Assembly (NCBI GenBank): GCA_964452775.1
Contig: CAYVQP010000001.1
Coordinates: forward strand, 62,001-126,000
DNA length: 64,000 nt
From: JACKCB01 sp964452775
GTDB lineage: Bacteria; Chloroflexota; Anaerolineae; Promineifilales; Promineifilaceae
Direction: 5' to 3'
Position 1 is the first letter of the stretch. Every line of letters starts with the position of its first letter. A program made the position numbers and the translations under genes. Positions 53,523 to 63,515 of this stretch are shown here, piece after piece. The notes under the pieces were generated by a model that did not search any database, was not told the origin of the DNA, and saw only the letters and a list, made by a program, of their open reading frames with translations.

Positions 53523-53990
53523 ATGAGCGAACAAGCGATTCAATATTCATACGACGAAGCAGCCAGCTATTGCTACGGTTGTGGGACGAGGAATGACCAC
53601 GGCCTGCACATTGAAAGCTATTGGGATGGAGCAGAGTGCGTGAGTCATTTCCAGCCAAAGGAGTATCACATCTCCATTGTCGGCTACACCTACGGCGGCC
53701 TGCTGGCCTCGCTGATTGATTGCCATAGCATGGCCACCGCGGCCGCGGCGACCTACAGGGCGGAGGACCGGCCTGTTGGCAGTTCACCCTTGCTGCGCTT
53801 TGTCACCGGCTCGCTGTCGGTGACTTATCTGCGCCCGACCCCATTGGGCGTGACGCTCACCTTGCGGGCGCGCGCGGTCGAGGTAAAGCCCAGAAAAGTG
53901 CAGGTGGTCTGCTCAATATATGCGAACGGGGAAGAGACGGTGCGGGGCGACGTAATCGGCGTACGCATGCCCGAGCATTGGATGCCCTGA
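53523..53990 (+). CDS. Hotdog-fold thioesterase (PaaI/4HBT-like)
   Basis: 155 residues. CYGCGTRNDHGLHIES is the usual start of this bacterial thioesterase group, YTYGGLLASLIDCHSMATAA is the hotdog helix with a likely catalytic aspartate, and SVTYLRPTPLG is the core strand. It probably hydrolyses an acyl-CoA, with the acyl group unknown. It lies 37 bases after the phosphohexomutase, but the topic change suggests chance clustering. Confidence 0.88.
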   Translation: MSEQAIQYSYDEAASYCYGCGTRNDHGLHIESYWDGAECVSHFQPKEYHISIVGYTYGGLLASLIDCHSMATAAAATYRAEDRPVGSSPLLRFVTGSLSVTYLRPTPLGVTLTLRARAVEVKPRKVQVVCSIYANGEETVRGDVIGVRMPEHWMP

Positions 53991-54012
53991 ACCTCCGGCC
54001 TGATTGATCCTG

Positions 54013-54816
54013 ATGCTGATTGACACCCATTGTCACCTCGACTTCGACCGCTTTGACGAAGACAGAGATGCTGTGGTGGCTCGAGCGAGAGAGGCGGGTG
54101 TTGGCCGGATCATCGTCCCCGCCCTCGACCTGGCTAATGCCAGGGAAGTCCTGGCTTTGGCCGAAGTGTATGCAGATGTGTTCGCGGCGGTTGGCGTACA
54201 CCCCAACTCCGCCGCCAATTGGCAGGATAGCTGGCTGCCGGCTTTGCGAGGACTGGCCGCCCACCCCAAAGTAGTCGCCATCGGCGAGATCGGGCTGGAC
54301 TACTATCGCGATCATTGTCCGCCGGAGGTACAGCTCCGCGCCCTCCGGCTGCAATTGGAGCTGGCGACCGACCTGAATCTGCCCGTCATTTTGCACAATC
54401 GCGAGTCCGACCACGACATGTTGGAGCTGTTGGCTGCCTCGCCGGCCGGCAAGCGCCTAGCGTCCGGCGTTTTACATTCATTTTCCTCCGATTGGGAGAT
54501 GGCGCGGCAGGCGCTGGCGATGGGCTTCTACATCGGTTTTACGGGGCCGCTTACCTTTCCAAAGGCCGAGTCACTACGCGAAGTGGCAGCGCGCGTTCCC
54601 CTGGATCGCCTGCTGGTCGAGACAGACGCCCCTTTTCTCGCCCCTCAGCCTCGGCGTGGACACCGCAATGAGCCGGCTTATGTGACCTTTGTCGCTGCGG
54701 GCCTGGCTGCTCTGCGCGACCTGCCAACGTCAGAGATCGCCCGCATTACAACCGGGAACGCAGTGCGGCTGTTTGGCGCTCGCCTGGCCATTCCTCAGCC
54801 TGATGCAACCGCCTGA
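54013..54816 (+). CDS. tatD: TatD family metal-dependent DNase
   Basis: 267 residues. Metal-binding motifs are DTHCHLDF at the N terminus, GEIGLDYY in the middle, HNRES and LHSFSSD, and the C-terminal LVETDAPFLAPQP. The family has 3'-5' exonuclease activity and metal-dependent hydrolase folds; it acts in DNA repair or turnover. ATG 54013 is chosen as it directly precedes the LIDTHCH motif. The 3' end overlaps the following glycosyltransferase by 14 bases. Confidence 0.93.
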   Translation: MLIDTHCHLDFDRFDEDRDAVVARAREAGVGRIIVPALDLANAREVLALAEVYADVFAAVGVHPNSAANWQDSWLPALRGLAAHPKVVAIGEIGLDYYRDHCPPEVQLRALRLQLELATDLNLPVILHNRESDHDMLELLAASPAGKRLASGVLHSFSSDWEMARQALAMGFYIGFTGPLTFPKAESLREVAARVPLDRLLVETDAPFLAPQPRRGHRNEPAYVTFVAAGLAALRDLPTSEIARITTGNAVRLFGARLAIPQPDATA

Positions 54817-55741
54817 GCTATCCATCATTATTGTCAGTTGGAATGTGGCCCCACTGCTCCGCCGCTGTCTCCAGGCGATCGACCGGCAGCGAGACATTCT
54901 GAGCCTGGAAGTGATTGTTGTAGATGCCGGCTCATCGGACGACAGCGCGGGGATGGTGAGCGTGGAGTTTCCCTGGGTCATCCTCCTGGCCTACGCGGAA
55001 AATCTCGGCTTCCCGCGCGGGAACAACATCGGCCTGGAGCGCGCTGCCGGGAAATACACGCTACTACTCAATCCGGACACCGAACCGCTTGACAGCGCCC
55101 TGGAGAAAATGGTTGCCTTCCTCGAATTGCACCCTGATGTGGGCGTAGTGGGTTGCCAGTTGCGCTTTCCTGACGGCGCTGTGCAAAGCTCCCGGCGGCG
55201 CTTCCCCACCCTTGCCACCGGCTTTTTTGAGAGCACCTGGTTGCAGCCCTGGGCGCCGGCTCCATTACTTGACAACTACTTCGCCCGCGACCTCGATGAC
55301 AATGAGACCGGCGATGTTGACTGGGTAGTCGGAGCCTGCCTGATGACCAGAATGGAGATTGTGCGGCAGGTCGGCCTGCTTGATGAGGGCTACTTCATGT
55401 ACTCAGAGGAACTCGACTGGTGCCGCCGCATCAAGGAAGCCGGCTGGCGCGTCGTCTATAATCCTGAAGCCCAGGTAATCCACCACGAAGGCAAGAGCAG
55501 CGAGCAGGCGGTCACCGCCCGGCACATCAATTTCCAGCGCGCCAAGTTGCGCTATTATCGGAAGTATCATGGCCGTGTCGCCTGCTGGTCGTTAAGGATC
55601 TTCCTGCTGCTAAGCTATTTCTGGCAGCTTGTCCTGGAGCTGCTGAAGGGAATTGCCGGTCACAAGCGTTCTTTGCGCTGGCAGCGAGCCGGCTCCTATT
55701 GGCAGGTGCTGCGTTCCGGGTTGCGCCCGGCCGGCTATTGA
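54803..55741 (+). CDS. Family 2 glycosyltransferase (rhamnosyltransferase-like)
   Basis: 312 residues. The GT-A motifs are SIIIVSWNVAPLL, VVDAGSSDDSAG and LLNPDTEPLD (DxD-like), followed by DWVVGACLMTRM and the EELDWCRRIKEAGW acceptor-base region typical of rhamnosyltransferase-type enzymes. The last 60 residues contain a hydrophobic segment that may attach it to the membrane. ATG 54803 lies inside tatD, and the longer frame only copies tatD sequence. It acts in the cytoplasm on a lipid-linked glycan. Confidence 0.92.
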   Translation: MQPPELSIIIVSWNVAPLLRRCLQAIDRQRDILSLEVIVVDAGSSDDSAGMVSVEFPWVILLAYAENLGFPRGNNIGLERAAGKYTLLLNPDTEPLDSALEKMVAFLELHPDVGVVGCQLRFPDGAVQSSRRRFPTLATGFFESTWLQPWAPAPLLDNYFARDLDDNETGDVDWVVGACLMTRMEIVRQVGLLDEGYFMYSEELDWCRRIKEAGWRVVYNPEAQVIHHEGKSSEQAVTARHINFQRAKLRYYRKYHGRVACWSLRIFLLLSYFWQLVLELLKGIAGHKRSLRWQRAGSYWQVLRSGLRPAGY

Positions 55742-55793
55742 TGGGCAACGAAAGATTCGCCTCACCTGATCCAGCTCCTTCCGAGCGGCTCAC

Positions 55794-57005
55794 ATGAAGA
55801 TCGGCCTCGTATCCGGCGAATTCCCGCCTATGCAAGGGGGCGTCGGTGCATTCACGGTAGAGTTGGCCCGTGAGATGCACCGGCAGGGTCAGGAGATACA
55901 TGTGGTCGCCAGTCGCCTTTCGCGCCCTGAGCACGAGACTGGCCGGCGGTTACGGATGTCTGCCGTGGGCGATCCAGTTGACCTGGGCTATGCCCAATTA
56001 CACCCGCGAGGCAGGAGTTGGAAATGGTGGGACGTGGGCCAGATAGCCGACATCTGTCTGCGCTTTGATCTTGATCTGATCAACATCCAGTACCAACCGG
56101 CGGCTTACAACATGCGTACGCCGGCGATTAATTTCGCCCCCTGGCGCTTGCGCGGCATCTTGCCGGTGGTAGTCACCTTCCATGATCTGCGCGTCCCTTA
56201 CCTTTTCCCGAAAGCCGGCCCGCTGCGCCGGTGGGTTGTGTATCGCATGGCGCGTATTTCAAGTGGTGTTGTCGTTACCAACGAAGAAGATCAGAGGCAA
56301 TTGCAGGCGGCCGGCATCGCCTCCCGCAATATTCCCATCGGCAGCAATGTTTCCGTCCAGCCGGTCACTCCCGAGCAGGTCGCCGAGGTGCGCGTCGGGC
56401 TCGGATTGGGCTCGGGAGAGTGCCTGCTGGCCTATTTCGGCTTTTTGAACGAGAGCAAGGGGGCCGAAACGCTGCTCCACGCCCTGGCGGTGAATCCGGA
56501 GGGCTTACAACTGGTCTTTATCGGTGGTCAGACCGGCGCCAGCGATCCGACAAACGAACGTTACTATGAATTTGTTCGTGGCCTGATTGAGCGCCTCGGG
56601 CTACAGGAACGGGTACATTGGACCGGCTTCCTGCCTGACGAGGACGTCTCCGCATACTTTCAGGCCGCCGACCTGGTAATTCTGCCCTATCAAGACGGCG
56701 CTTCGCTGCGCCGTGGAACGTTGATGGCGGCGCTGGCGCACGGCCGGCCAATCATTTCCACCACACCCGCATCCCCCGTGCCGGAGCTGAAACACGGGGA
56801 GAATATCTGGCTCGTGCCGCCAAAGCACCCGGCCGCGCTGGCCCTGGCCATCAGGGAGTTGGCGGCCGAACCGGGCCGAAGGGCGCAATTGGCGGAGCAG
56901 GCGGCAATTCTGTCCACTCGTTTCTCCTGGGCCGGCATTGCGCAGGAGACGCTGGCTTACTTCCAGGAGTTGGTGAGCATGGGTGGAAGGGTTGCCGGGC
57001 AATAA
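55794..57005 (+). CDS. Family 4 glycosyltransferase (GT-B)
   Basis: 403 residues. The N-terminal domain starts GLVSGEFPPMQGGVGAF, a standard GT4 opening with the glycine-rich donor/acceptor loop. The C-terminal domain has LAYFGFLNESKGAETLL, the HWTGFLPDEDVSAYFQAADLVILPY region with the E-x7-like motif, and GRPIISTTPASPVPEL. It probably adds a sugar to the same polymer as the GT2 upstream, which ends 52 bases before it. Confidence 0.92.
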   Translation: MKIGLVSGEFPPMQGGVGAFTVELAREMHRQGQEIHVVASRLSRPEHETGRRLRMSAVGDPVDLGYAQLHPRGRSWKWWDVGQIADICLRFDLDLINIQYQPAAYNMRTPAINFAPWRLRGILPVVVTFHDLRVPYLFPKAGPLRRWVVYRMARISSGVVVTNEEDQRQLQAAGIASRNIPIGSNVSVQPVTPEQVAEVRVGLGLGSGECLLAYFGFLNESKGAETLLHALAVNPEGLQLVFIGGQTGASDPTNERYYEFVRGLIERLGLQERVHWTGFLPDEDVSAYFQAADLVILPYQDGASLRRGTLMAALAHGRPIISTTPASPVPELKHGENIWLVPPKHPAALALAIRELAAEPGRRAQLAEQAAILSTRFSWAGIAQETLAYFQELVSMGGRVAGQ

Positions 57006-57060
57006 GCGCAGCCTAAACGTCACTGACCACTCCCCAGCGAGGCGGTAGAATTACCCCGCA

Positions 57061-59400
57061 ATGGTAGAGAAACGCCTGCTTGCGCTGATCCTGGCCCTCT
57101 TCCTCATCGTGGGGACGTGCTACGCTCTGGTAACGCCCGTCTTTGAGGCGTCCGACGAGCTATGGCATTACCCCATGGTGCGCCATCTGGCGGACGGCAA
57201 CCCCTTGCCGGTGCAAACCTTCGACCCCCGGCGCGCCGGACCCTGGAAGCAGGAAGCCAGCCAACCGCCGCTCTATTACTGGCTGGCAGCGGCGCTCACC
57301 TTCTGGATAGATACCAGCGACATGGATGTGATTCGCCGGCTGAACCCACACGTGGACAACGGCGTTATCACGCCGGACGGTAATACTAATCTGGTCGTGC
57401 ACGACCCGGACGCTGACAGCCGGGGAACCATACTTGCCGTGCGCATCATCCGCCTGGCCTCGCTGGTTATGGGTGCGGTTACGGTGTACATGACCTATCT
57501 GCTGGGGAAGCAAGCGGCGCCCCAAAGGCCTGAGATTGCCCTCGGATCGGCAGCCGTTGTCGCCTTCACGCCCATGTTTCTATTCATCAGCGGCGCAGTC
57601 AACAACGACAATTTAGCGATCATGCTGGCCTCAATCGCCTTGGTGTTGCTTGTAGCCCTCGTCCAGAGCCCGCCGGCTTCACGACGCGCCGAAATCGCTC
57701 GCACGCTGCTGATCGGCCTGGTGATTGGATTGGCGCTGCTCACGAAAGAAGGGACCTTCGCCTTACTCCCGCTGGCAGGGGGCGCGTTCTTTGTGCGCGG
57801 GTGGGTGTTGTGGGCCGGCTCCGCAGGCAGTCGCGCACTTTCGTTCCGGCTGCTGTTTAGGTTACTGTTGTCCTCACTGGGGTTGTTCCTGATCATGATG
57901 TTGCCGGTCCTGCTCATCGCCGGCTGGTGGTATTATCGTAACCTGCTCCTGTACGGAGATTGGTTAGGGTGGAACGCCTTTATCGCCGTATTGGGCCAAC
58001 GCCCTCAGCTGGCATCACTCGCGCAATTATGGGACGAACGAGCCGGTTTCATGATGTCCTATTGGGGGCTGTTTGGCGGCGTCAACGTGCCCATGTGGAA
58101 CTGGATTTACCAGCTGCTCAATGTGGCGCTGCTGGCCTCCCTCGCCGGCTTTACAATATATGTCGTGCAGCAGGCGCTGACCTGGCAATTAAGGCCATTT
58201 CGTCCGCTTGAATTCCTTGCCGGACGGCTGCTGGACCTGGTGGTGCGCTACTTTGCTTTGCTGGTTTGTCTGCTGTTCTCGGCGGCAGTCATCTATGGCC
58301 TGATTAACTGGGCGAGCATCACCTGGTCATCTCAGGGCCGGCTGGTGTTCACCGCGCTGTCGTCGTTAAGCGTCTTGCTGGTCGTAGGCCTGGTTGGTTG
58401 GCTGCCGCCGCATTGGGCGCGCATGGTAGCTGGCGGCCTCTCACTATTCATGTTTACGGTGGCCGCCCTCGCCCCATTTCTCTGGATTGCGCCGGCGTAC
58501 AATCCTGAACACTATGCCGGCTCCTATTCCACCGAATTGCTGCCGATCCAGGCCATCTTCGGGGACAGCATGCGGCTGACCGGCTACAGTGTGCAAACGC
58601 CTGACTCTGCTGCAAATGCCGTCCAGCCTGGAGCTGCCGTAGACGTTGTACTCAGTTGGGAAGTGTTGCAGCCCATGGACAACGACTGGAGCGTCTTCGT
58701 ACATCTGAATGACCCGCTGCTGGACGCTCCGCTGGCCCAGCGCGACATGTACCATGGGCAGGGCTTACGTCCGACTAGTCTGCTGAAGGCGGGAGAACGG
58801 CTTACGACGTACTATCACTTGGTACTGCCGGAAACAACCGTCGCGCCGGCGCAACTGGACTTGCTGGTGGGCCTGTACGACTTCGAGAGCGGGGAGCGAA
58901 TGCCGGTCGGCGAGGAGTCGGACGCCCTTCGACTCACCTCGCTTGACGTAGAGCCGGCCGCCGGTGAGCTGCCCAACTCAATGTCCGTCAACTTCGGTGA
59001 TGCCATCGAATTGCTCGGTTACGAATTATCGAACCGGCGCGCTTTGCCCGGCGAAACCCTGTTACTGACCCTTTATTGGCGACCGCTCCCCGGCCTTGAT
59101 GAAGATTACACCTTCTTCGCGCAGATTCTGGACGAGGACACCACCCGCTGGGCCGGCGCGGATGTAGCCCCGCCGGAAGGGACCAGCGGTGCGGCGGAAG
59201 ATGAAGTGCATACCTTGCAACTGTCGCTGGCCCTCAACCCCGACGCGCCGGCAGACGTTTACCCGCTCATCGTCGGGCTGTACCAGCGAGATGAGGCCGG
59301 CAACTTCATCCGCCTGCAAGTCATAGAGGATGGGCGAATCACAATGGCCGACTTTGTAGAGTTGACCAGGGTGCGAATAGCGGGAGAATTGGCCCCATGA
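57061..59400 (+). CDS. DUF2142/GT-C-like membrane protein with two C-terminal beta-sandwich modules
   Basis: 779 residues. About ten to twelve helices fill the first 480 residues, with early motifs VFEASDELWHYPMVRHLADGN, split by eye, and QEASQPPLYYWLAA that match DUF2142/GT39-like proteins; the acidic residue in SDELWH may be catalytic. Two similar beta-rich modules follow (about 490-625, VFVHLND...GLYDFESGERM; about 640-760, LYWRPLPGLDEDYTFFAQIL...GLYQRDEAG). One copy also ends the reverse-strand protein at 42295-44208. Sugar transfer at the outer membrane face is likely. The next gene overlaps by ATGA. Confidence 0.8.
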   Translation: MVEKRLLALILALFLIVGTCYALVTPVFEASDELWHYPMVRHLADGNPLPVQTFDPRRAGPWKQEASQPPLYYWLAAALTFWIDTSDMDVIRRLNPHVDNGVITPDGNTNLVVHDPDADSRGTILAVRIIRLASLVMGAVTVYMTYLLGKQAAPQRPEIALGSAAVVAFTPMFLFISGAVNNDNLAIMLASIALVLLVALVQSPPASRRAEIARTLLIGLVIGLALLTKEGTFALLPLAGGAFFVRGWVLWAGSAGSRALSFRLLFRLLLSSLGLFLIMMLPVLLIAGWWYYRNLLLYGDWLGWNAFIAVLGQRPQLASLAQLWDERAGFMMSYWGLFGGVNVPMWNWIYQLLNVALLASLAGFTIYVVQQALTWQLRPFRPLEFLAGRLLDLVVRYFALLVCLLFSAAVIYGLINWASITWSSQGRLVFTALSSLSVLLVVGLVGWLPPHWARMVAGGLSLFMFTVAALAPFLWIAPAYNPEHYAGSYSTELLPIQAIFGDSMRLTGYSVQTPDSAANAVQPGAAVDVVLSWEVLQPMDNDWSVFVHLNDPLLDAPLAQRDMYHGQGLRPTSLLKAGERLTTYYHLVLPETTVAPAQLDLLVGLYDFESGERMPVGEESDALRLTSLDVEPAAGELPNSMSVNFGDAIELLGYELSNRRALPGETLLLTLYWRPLPGLDEDYTFFAQILDEDTTRWAGADVAPPEGTSGAAEDEVHTLQLSLALNPDAPADVYPLIVGLYQRDEAGNFIRLQVIEDGRITMADFVELTRVRIAGELAP

Positions 59401-60860
59401 TGGCCAGACTGACCAACTCCATCCGACGCCAGGCATCCACAATTGAGCTGAAGAGCAACTCTCCGCTACTGGTTGGCCTGCTGGTAGCTGCCTTCGCGGT
59501 TGCCGGCGGCGTCGTGCTGGCTTTTGGCGGCCCGCTGGCGGCAGCCGCCCTGATTGCTGCCGGCGCCGGCGCGGTCGTCATACTACGCGACATTGAAATC
59601 GGCTTCTTTGCGGTGATCGGCGTGATTTGCCTGCTGCCGTTCGCCACGTTGCCGGTAGATATCGGCCTGACGCCGACTTTCCTGGACGCAGCCCTGGCGG
59701 CCACGGTGGGCATCTGGTTGGTGGAGATTGTCACCGGCAAGAAGCGCACCATCGTGACCGCGCCCATTACCGTGCCGCTGGTCACCTTCATGATCGTGGC
59801 CCTCTTCGCCTTCACGTTCGGCTTAAGCAACGGCCCGTTGACCAGCAACCTCATTCGTCGCTTTGCCGAATTGTTGCTTAGCCTGGCTTTTGTGCTGGTC
59901 ACTATAGACTACTGCCAGTCGTGGGAAAAACTTGAGCGGCTGGTCAAAATACTACTGCTGGCGGGGGCGGGCGCTGCCGGCCTGGGGATCGTGCTCTGGT
60001 TGCTACCCGATGACACTGCCAACGCGCTGTTGATTATGCTTCAAAGGCTTGGTTACCCTGGCGGCTTCGTCATCCGCTACATTGAAGACAACCCGGCTCT
60101 TGCCGAGCGCGCCATCTCCACCAGTGTGGACCCCAATTCGTTTGGCGGGCTGCTGCTGATGATTGGCGCCCTGGCCGGACCACAGGTAGTCGCCCGCCAC
60201 CGGCTGTTCAGCCGCCGGCTGACCATTGCCATTGTCGCCCTGCTCTTCATTTGCCTGGTGCTGACCTATTCGCGGGCGGCGATGCTTGGTCTGGCTACCG
60301 GCCTGGGCTTCGTGGCGCTGGCCCGATATAGACGGCTGATTCCTTACTTGCTGGTCATCGGGATGCTCTTCCTGGTCGTGCCGGCCACCCAGGGCTACGT
60401 CAGCCGGCTCATCGAGGGCTTGCTGGGCCAGGACCTCGCTACCCAGATGCGCTTTGGCGAGTACAAGGATGCGCTTATCCTGATTGGCCGGTATCCGCTC
60501 TTTGGGGTCGGCTTTGCCGGTTCGCCGGACATTGACATTTATCTGGGCGTCGCCAGCCTGTACCTGACCATCGCCCAACAGATGGGGGTTCTGGGCTTGC
60601 TGGCCTTCGTGGCAGTCGTGGGAACGGTTTTCGGCTATGCCTACTCGCATCGAAGCATCTTCCGCGACAATCCCCGGCTCGATCCCGTTTGGCTGGGCCT
60701 GCACGCGGCTCTGATCGGCGGCCTCGTGGCCGGCATCCTTGACCACTATCTTTTCAATATTGACTTTCACCCCTCAGTTACACTTTTCTGGCTCTTGATT
60801 GCGCTGGCCACCGCGTCCACCCGCCTGGGAAGCCAGCTCAAGCTGGAGCCGGCCGGCTAA
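59397..60860 (+). CDS. O-antigen ligase/polymerase family protein
   Basis: 487 residues with about twelve helices. The Wzy_C signature region is visible: LTYSRAAMLGLATG, then a periplasmic loop with GRYPLFGVGFAGSPDID and SLYLTIAQQMGVLGLL. Such proteins join or polymerise lipid-linked glycan units at the periplasmic or outer face. It is the last gene of the polysaccharide cluster, directly before a strong terminator, and overlaps the preceding gene by four bases. Confidence 0.9.
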   Translation: MMARLTNSIRRQASTIELKSNSPLLVGLLVAAFAVAGGVVLAFGGPLAAAALIAAGAGAVVILRDIEIGFFAVIGVICLLPFATLPVDIGLTPTFLDAALAATVGIWLVEIVTGKKRTIVTAPITVPLVTFMIVALFAFTFGLSNGPLTSNLIRRFAELLLSLAFVLVTIDYCQSWEKLERLVKILLLAGAGAAGLGIVLWLLPDDTANALLIMLQRLGYPGGFVIRYIEDNPALAERAISTSVDPNSFGGLLLMIGALAGPQVVARHRLFSRRLTIAIVALLFICLVLTYSRAAMLGLATGLGFVALARYRRLIPYLLVIGMLFLVVPATQGYVSRLIEGLLGQDLATQMRFGEYKDALILIGRYPLFGVGFAGSPDIDIYLGVASLYLTIAQQMGVLGLLAFVAVVGTVFGYAYSHRSIFRDNPRLDPVWLGLHAALIGGLVAGILDHYLFNIDFHPSVTLFWLLIALATASTRLGSQLKLEPAG

Positions 60861-60880
60861 GCTCCCGTCACATCGTAACA

Positions 60881-60911
60881 AAAAGCGCCCGCTTTTGGAG
60901 CGGGCGCTTTT
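60881..60911. terminator. Bidirectional rho-independent terminator
   Basis: A perfect 13-bp stem, AAAAGCGCCCGCT/AGCGGGCGCTTTT, with a five-base loop. T-runs follow the stem on both strands, so it ends both the polysaccharide cluster (+) and clpC (-). Confidence 0.93.
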
Positions 60912-60937
60912 GCATGATCAACAGGCGGGTTAACTGC

Positions 60938-63448
60938 CTATATTGCCGGCAGCGCCTCGATGTCTTCCTGGCCGAAAGGGTTCACCACTTCAGCGCGACG
61001 GAGCACGATTTCGTCATCCTCTACGTCAACGATTATCGTGTCGCCTTCGGTGAATCTGCCGGAAAGCACAGCGTCAGAGAGCCGATCTTCGACCTCGCGC
61101 TGCACCAGGCGGCGCAACGGCCGGGCGCCGAACTCCGCGTCGTAGCCGGTCTTTCCGAGCCAGGCGCTGGCCTCCGGCGTGGTCTCCAACCGCAGGTCGT
61201 GCTCTTCCAGCCGTTCATTCACCTGGCGCATGATGATATCCACGATGCGCACGATGTTCTCTTCCGAGAGCTGGCGGAAGACGATGATGCTGTCCACCCG
61301 ATTCATGAACTCCGGTCGGAAAGCGCGCTTCAACTGGTCGGTGAGCGTCTTGTGCATATCCTTATAGGCTGCGTCCGGCTCCAACGAAGCGTTCTGACCA
61401 AAGGCGAAGCCCAGGTTGGGGCCCTTCTTAATCGTGTCCGCTCCGATGTTGGAGGTCATGATGATAATGGCATTGCGGAAGTTCACCTTCTGCCCCTTGG
61501 CATCGGACAGGTGTCCTTCTTCCATAATCTGCAGCAGGATATTGAACGTTTCAGGGTGAGCCTTCTCAATCTCGTCAAAGACCACGATTGAGTACGGCCG
61601 GCGGCGGATGGCTTCGGTGAGCTGCCCGGCATCGTCATAACCGACATAACCCGGCGGCGAACCGACCAGCCGCGCTACATTGTGCCGCTCCATGAACTCC
61701 GACATATCTAACTGCACAAGCGCGTCTTCGCTGCCGAATAGAAACTCGGCCAGAGCCTTGGTCAGCTCCGTCTTGCCCACGCCGGTTGGCCCGAGGAAGA
61801 TGAACGACCCGATAGGCCGTCGAGGATCCTTCAGCCCGGCGCGCGCGCGACGCACGGCCTTGGATATTGAGGCAATCGCCTCGTCCTGGCCCACGATGCG
61901 CTTCACCAGTTCTTCTTCCATGCGCAGCAAGCGAGCAGATTCTTCCTCGCTGAACTGGTAGACCGGGATGCCGGTCCACATGGCAAGAACCTCGGCAATG
62001 TCATCGGCGGTCACATGCGCTGAAGTTTCGCCTTCTTGACTGGCGCGCATCTGATCCAACTGCCGCTGCAATTCATCTTCGCGCGCCCGAAACTCGTCGG
62101 CTTCGTCATAGCGCCCCTCCTGGTAAGCCAGGTCGCGCTCCTCACGCAGCTCCCGCAGGCTGTCATAGGATTCGCGAATGTCGGCCGGCTTCGGCACGCG
62201 ATACATGCGCACCCGGGATGAACTCTCGTCTATCAAGTCAATCGCCTTGTCCGGCAGGTAACGCTCGGTCACGTAGCGCGTTGACAGATGCACCGCAGCA
62301 TCAATCGCTTCGTCCGTAATAGTCAGCTTGTGATGCTGTTCATAGGCTGACTTGATACCATGCAGAATCTGGATCGCCTCATCCGGCGTGGGTTCCTCAA
62401 CGCGGACAGATTGGAAGCGGCGCTCCAGCGCCGCATCGCTCTCGATGTACTTGCGATACTCCTCCAGCGTTGTCGCGCCGATGCATTGCAACTCGCCTCG
62501 GGCCAGCGCCGGCTTCAAGATATTGGCCGCGTCAACGGAGCTGCCGGCGGCGCCTGCGCCGACCAGCATGTGCACCTCATCAATGAACAGGATGGCGTCG
62601 CTTGACTTCAGCTCATCAATGACCCGCTTCAGCCGCTCTTCAAACTGTCCACGATACATGGTGCCGGCCACCAGACTACCCACATCCAATTGCAGCACTC
62701 GTTTGCCGTGCAGGATTTCAGGCACGTCGCCATGTATGATCCGCTGCGCCAGGCCTTCTACAATGGCGGTCTTGCCCACACCCGGCTCACCAATCAACGC
62801 CGGATTGTTCTTCGTGCGGCGCGCCAAAATCTGAATGACTCGTTCGATTTCGGTGTTGCGGCCGATTACGGGATCCAACTTCCCTTCTTCAGCCAGGGCT
62901 GTCAGGTCCGTTGCCAATTGATCCACCATCGGCGTCTTGCTCTTTTCTTTCGGCTTGCGGGTTTGGGTGGTGCTCGTGGTCCGCTCCTGCGTGGCAACCG
63001 GGTTTTCTTTCAGCAGCCGGCGCGTCTGCCGCCGGATCTGGTCCGGCGAAACGCCAAATCGCTTGAGCACGTCAATGGCCAGGCCCTCGTTATAGCGGGC
63101 CAACCCAAGCAGCAGGTGTTCTGTGCTGATGTAGTGCTGGCCCATGCGACGGGCCTCATCTACGGCCAGCTCCAGGATGCGCTTGGTGCCGGGCGACAGT
63201 TCAACCTTGCTGAACGGCGTCCGGGTTCCAACCCCTGAAAGGCGCTCAACCATCGCTTGCACGCGCGGAGCCTCCAGGCCAAGATCGCGCAAGACGCGAC
63301 CGGCCACACCACCTTCTTCCAGGAGAAGGCCAACCAGAATGTGTTCGCCGCCGATGTAACTGTGATTAAGTCTCTCGGCTTCTTCTTGAGCCAGGCTCAA
63401 CACCTGGCGGGCTCGCTTTGTAAATCGTTCCCAGTTTTTAGAGTTCAC
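60938..63448 (-). CDS. clpC: ATP-dependent Clp protease ATP-binding subunit ClpC
   Basis: 836 residues, full length. Two N-terminal Clp repeats (about 1-145, HSYIGGEHILVGLL and HYISTEHLLLGL) are followed by AAA module 1 with GEPGVGKTA, a middle coiled coil (REERDLAYQEGRYDEADEF, UVR-like), AAA module 2 with GPTGVGKTE, and the C-terminal D2-small domain. It unfolds substrates for ClpP and takes part in protein quality control. The start is GTG at 63448, preceded by CGAGGTGGTCCT. It is 67 bases downstream of the S1-domain gene, probably one unit. No CIRCE or CtsR-like operator was recognised in the spacer. Confidence 0.96.
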   Translation of the reverse strand: MNSKNWERFTKRARQVLSLAQEEAERLNHSYIGGEHILVGLLLEEGGVAGRVLRDLGLEAPRVQAMVERLSGVGTRTPFSKVELSPGTKRILELAVDEARRMGQHYISTEHLLLGLARYNEGLAIDVLKRFGVSPDQIRRQTRRLLKENPVATQERTTSTTQTRKPKEKSKTPMVDQLATDLTALAEEGKLDPVIGRNTEIERVIQILARRTKNNPALIGEPGVGKTAIVEGLAQRIIHGDVPEILHGKRVLQLDVGSLVAGTMYRGQFEERLKRVIDELKSSDAILFIDEVHMLVGAGAAGSSVDAANILKPALARGELQCIGATTLEEYRKYIESDAALERRFQSVRVEEPTPDEAIQILHGIKSAYEQHHKLTITDEAIDAAVHLSTRYVTERYLPDKAIDLIDESSSRVRMYRVPKPADIRESYDSLRELREERDLAYQEGRYDEADEFRAREDELQRQLDQMRASQEGETSAHVTADDIAEVLAMWTGIPVYQFSEEESARLLRMEEELVKRIVGQDEAIASISKAVRRARAGLKDPRRPIGSFIFLGPTGVGKTELTKALAEFLFGSEDALVQLDMSEFMERHNVARLVGSPPGYVGYDDAGQLTEAIRRRPYSIVVFDEIEKAHPETFNILLQIMEEGHLSDAKGQKVNFRNAIIIMTSNIGADTIKKGPNLGFAFGQNASLEPDAAYKDMHKTLTDQLKRAFRPEFMNRVDSIIVFRQLSEENIVRIVDIIMRQVNERLEEHDLRLETTPEASAWLGKTGYDAEFGARPLRRLVQREVEDRLSDAVLSGRFTEGDTIIVDVEDDEIVLRRAEVVNPFGQEDIEALPAI

Positions 63449-63515
63449 AGGACCACCTCGATTGTCAACTACGCAGGTTGCCCTCCCAGGTCTCTTGGAA
63501 CTTCCCCGTAACTAA

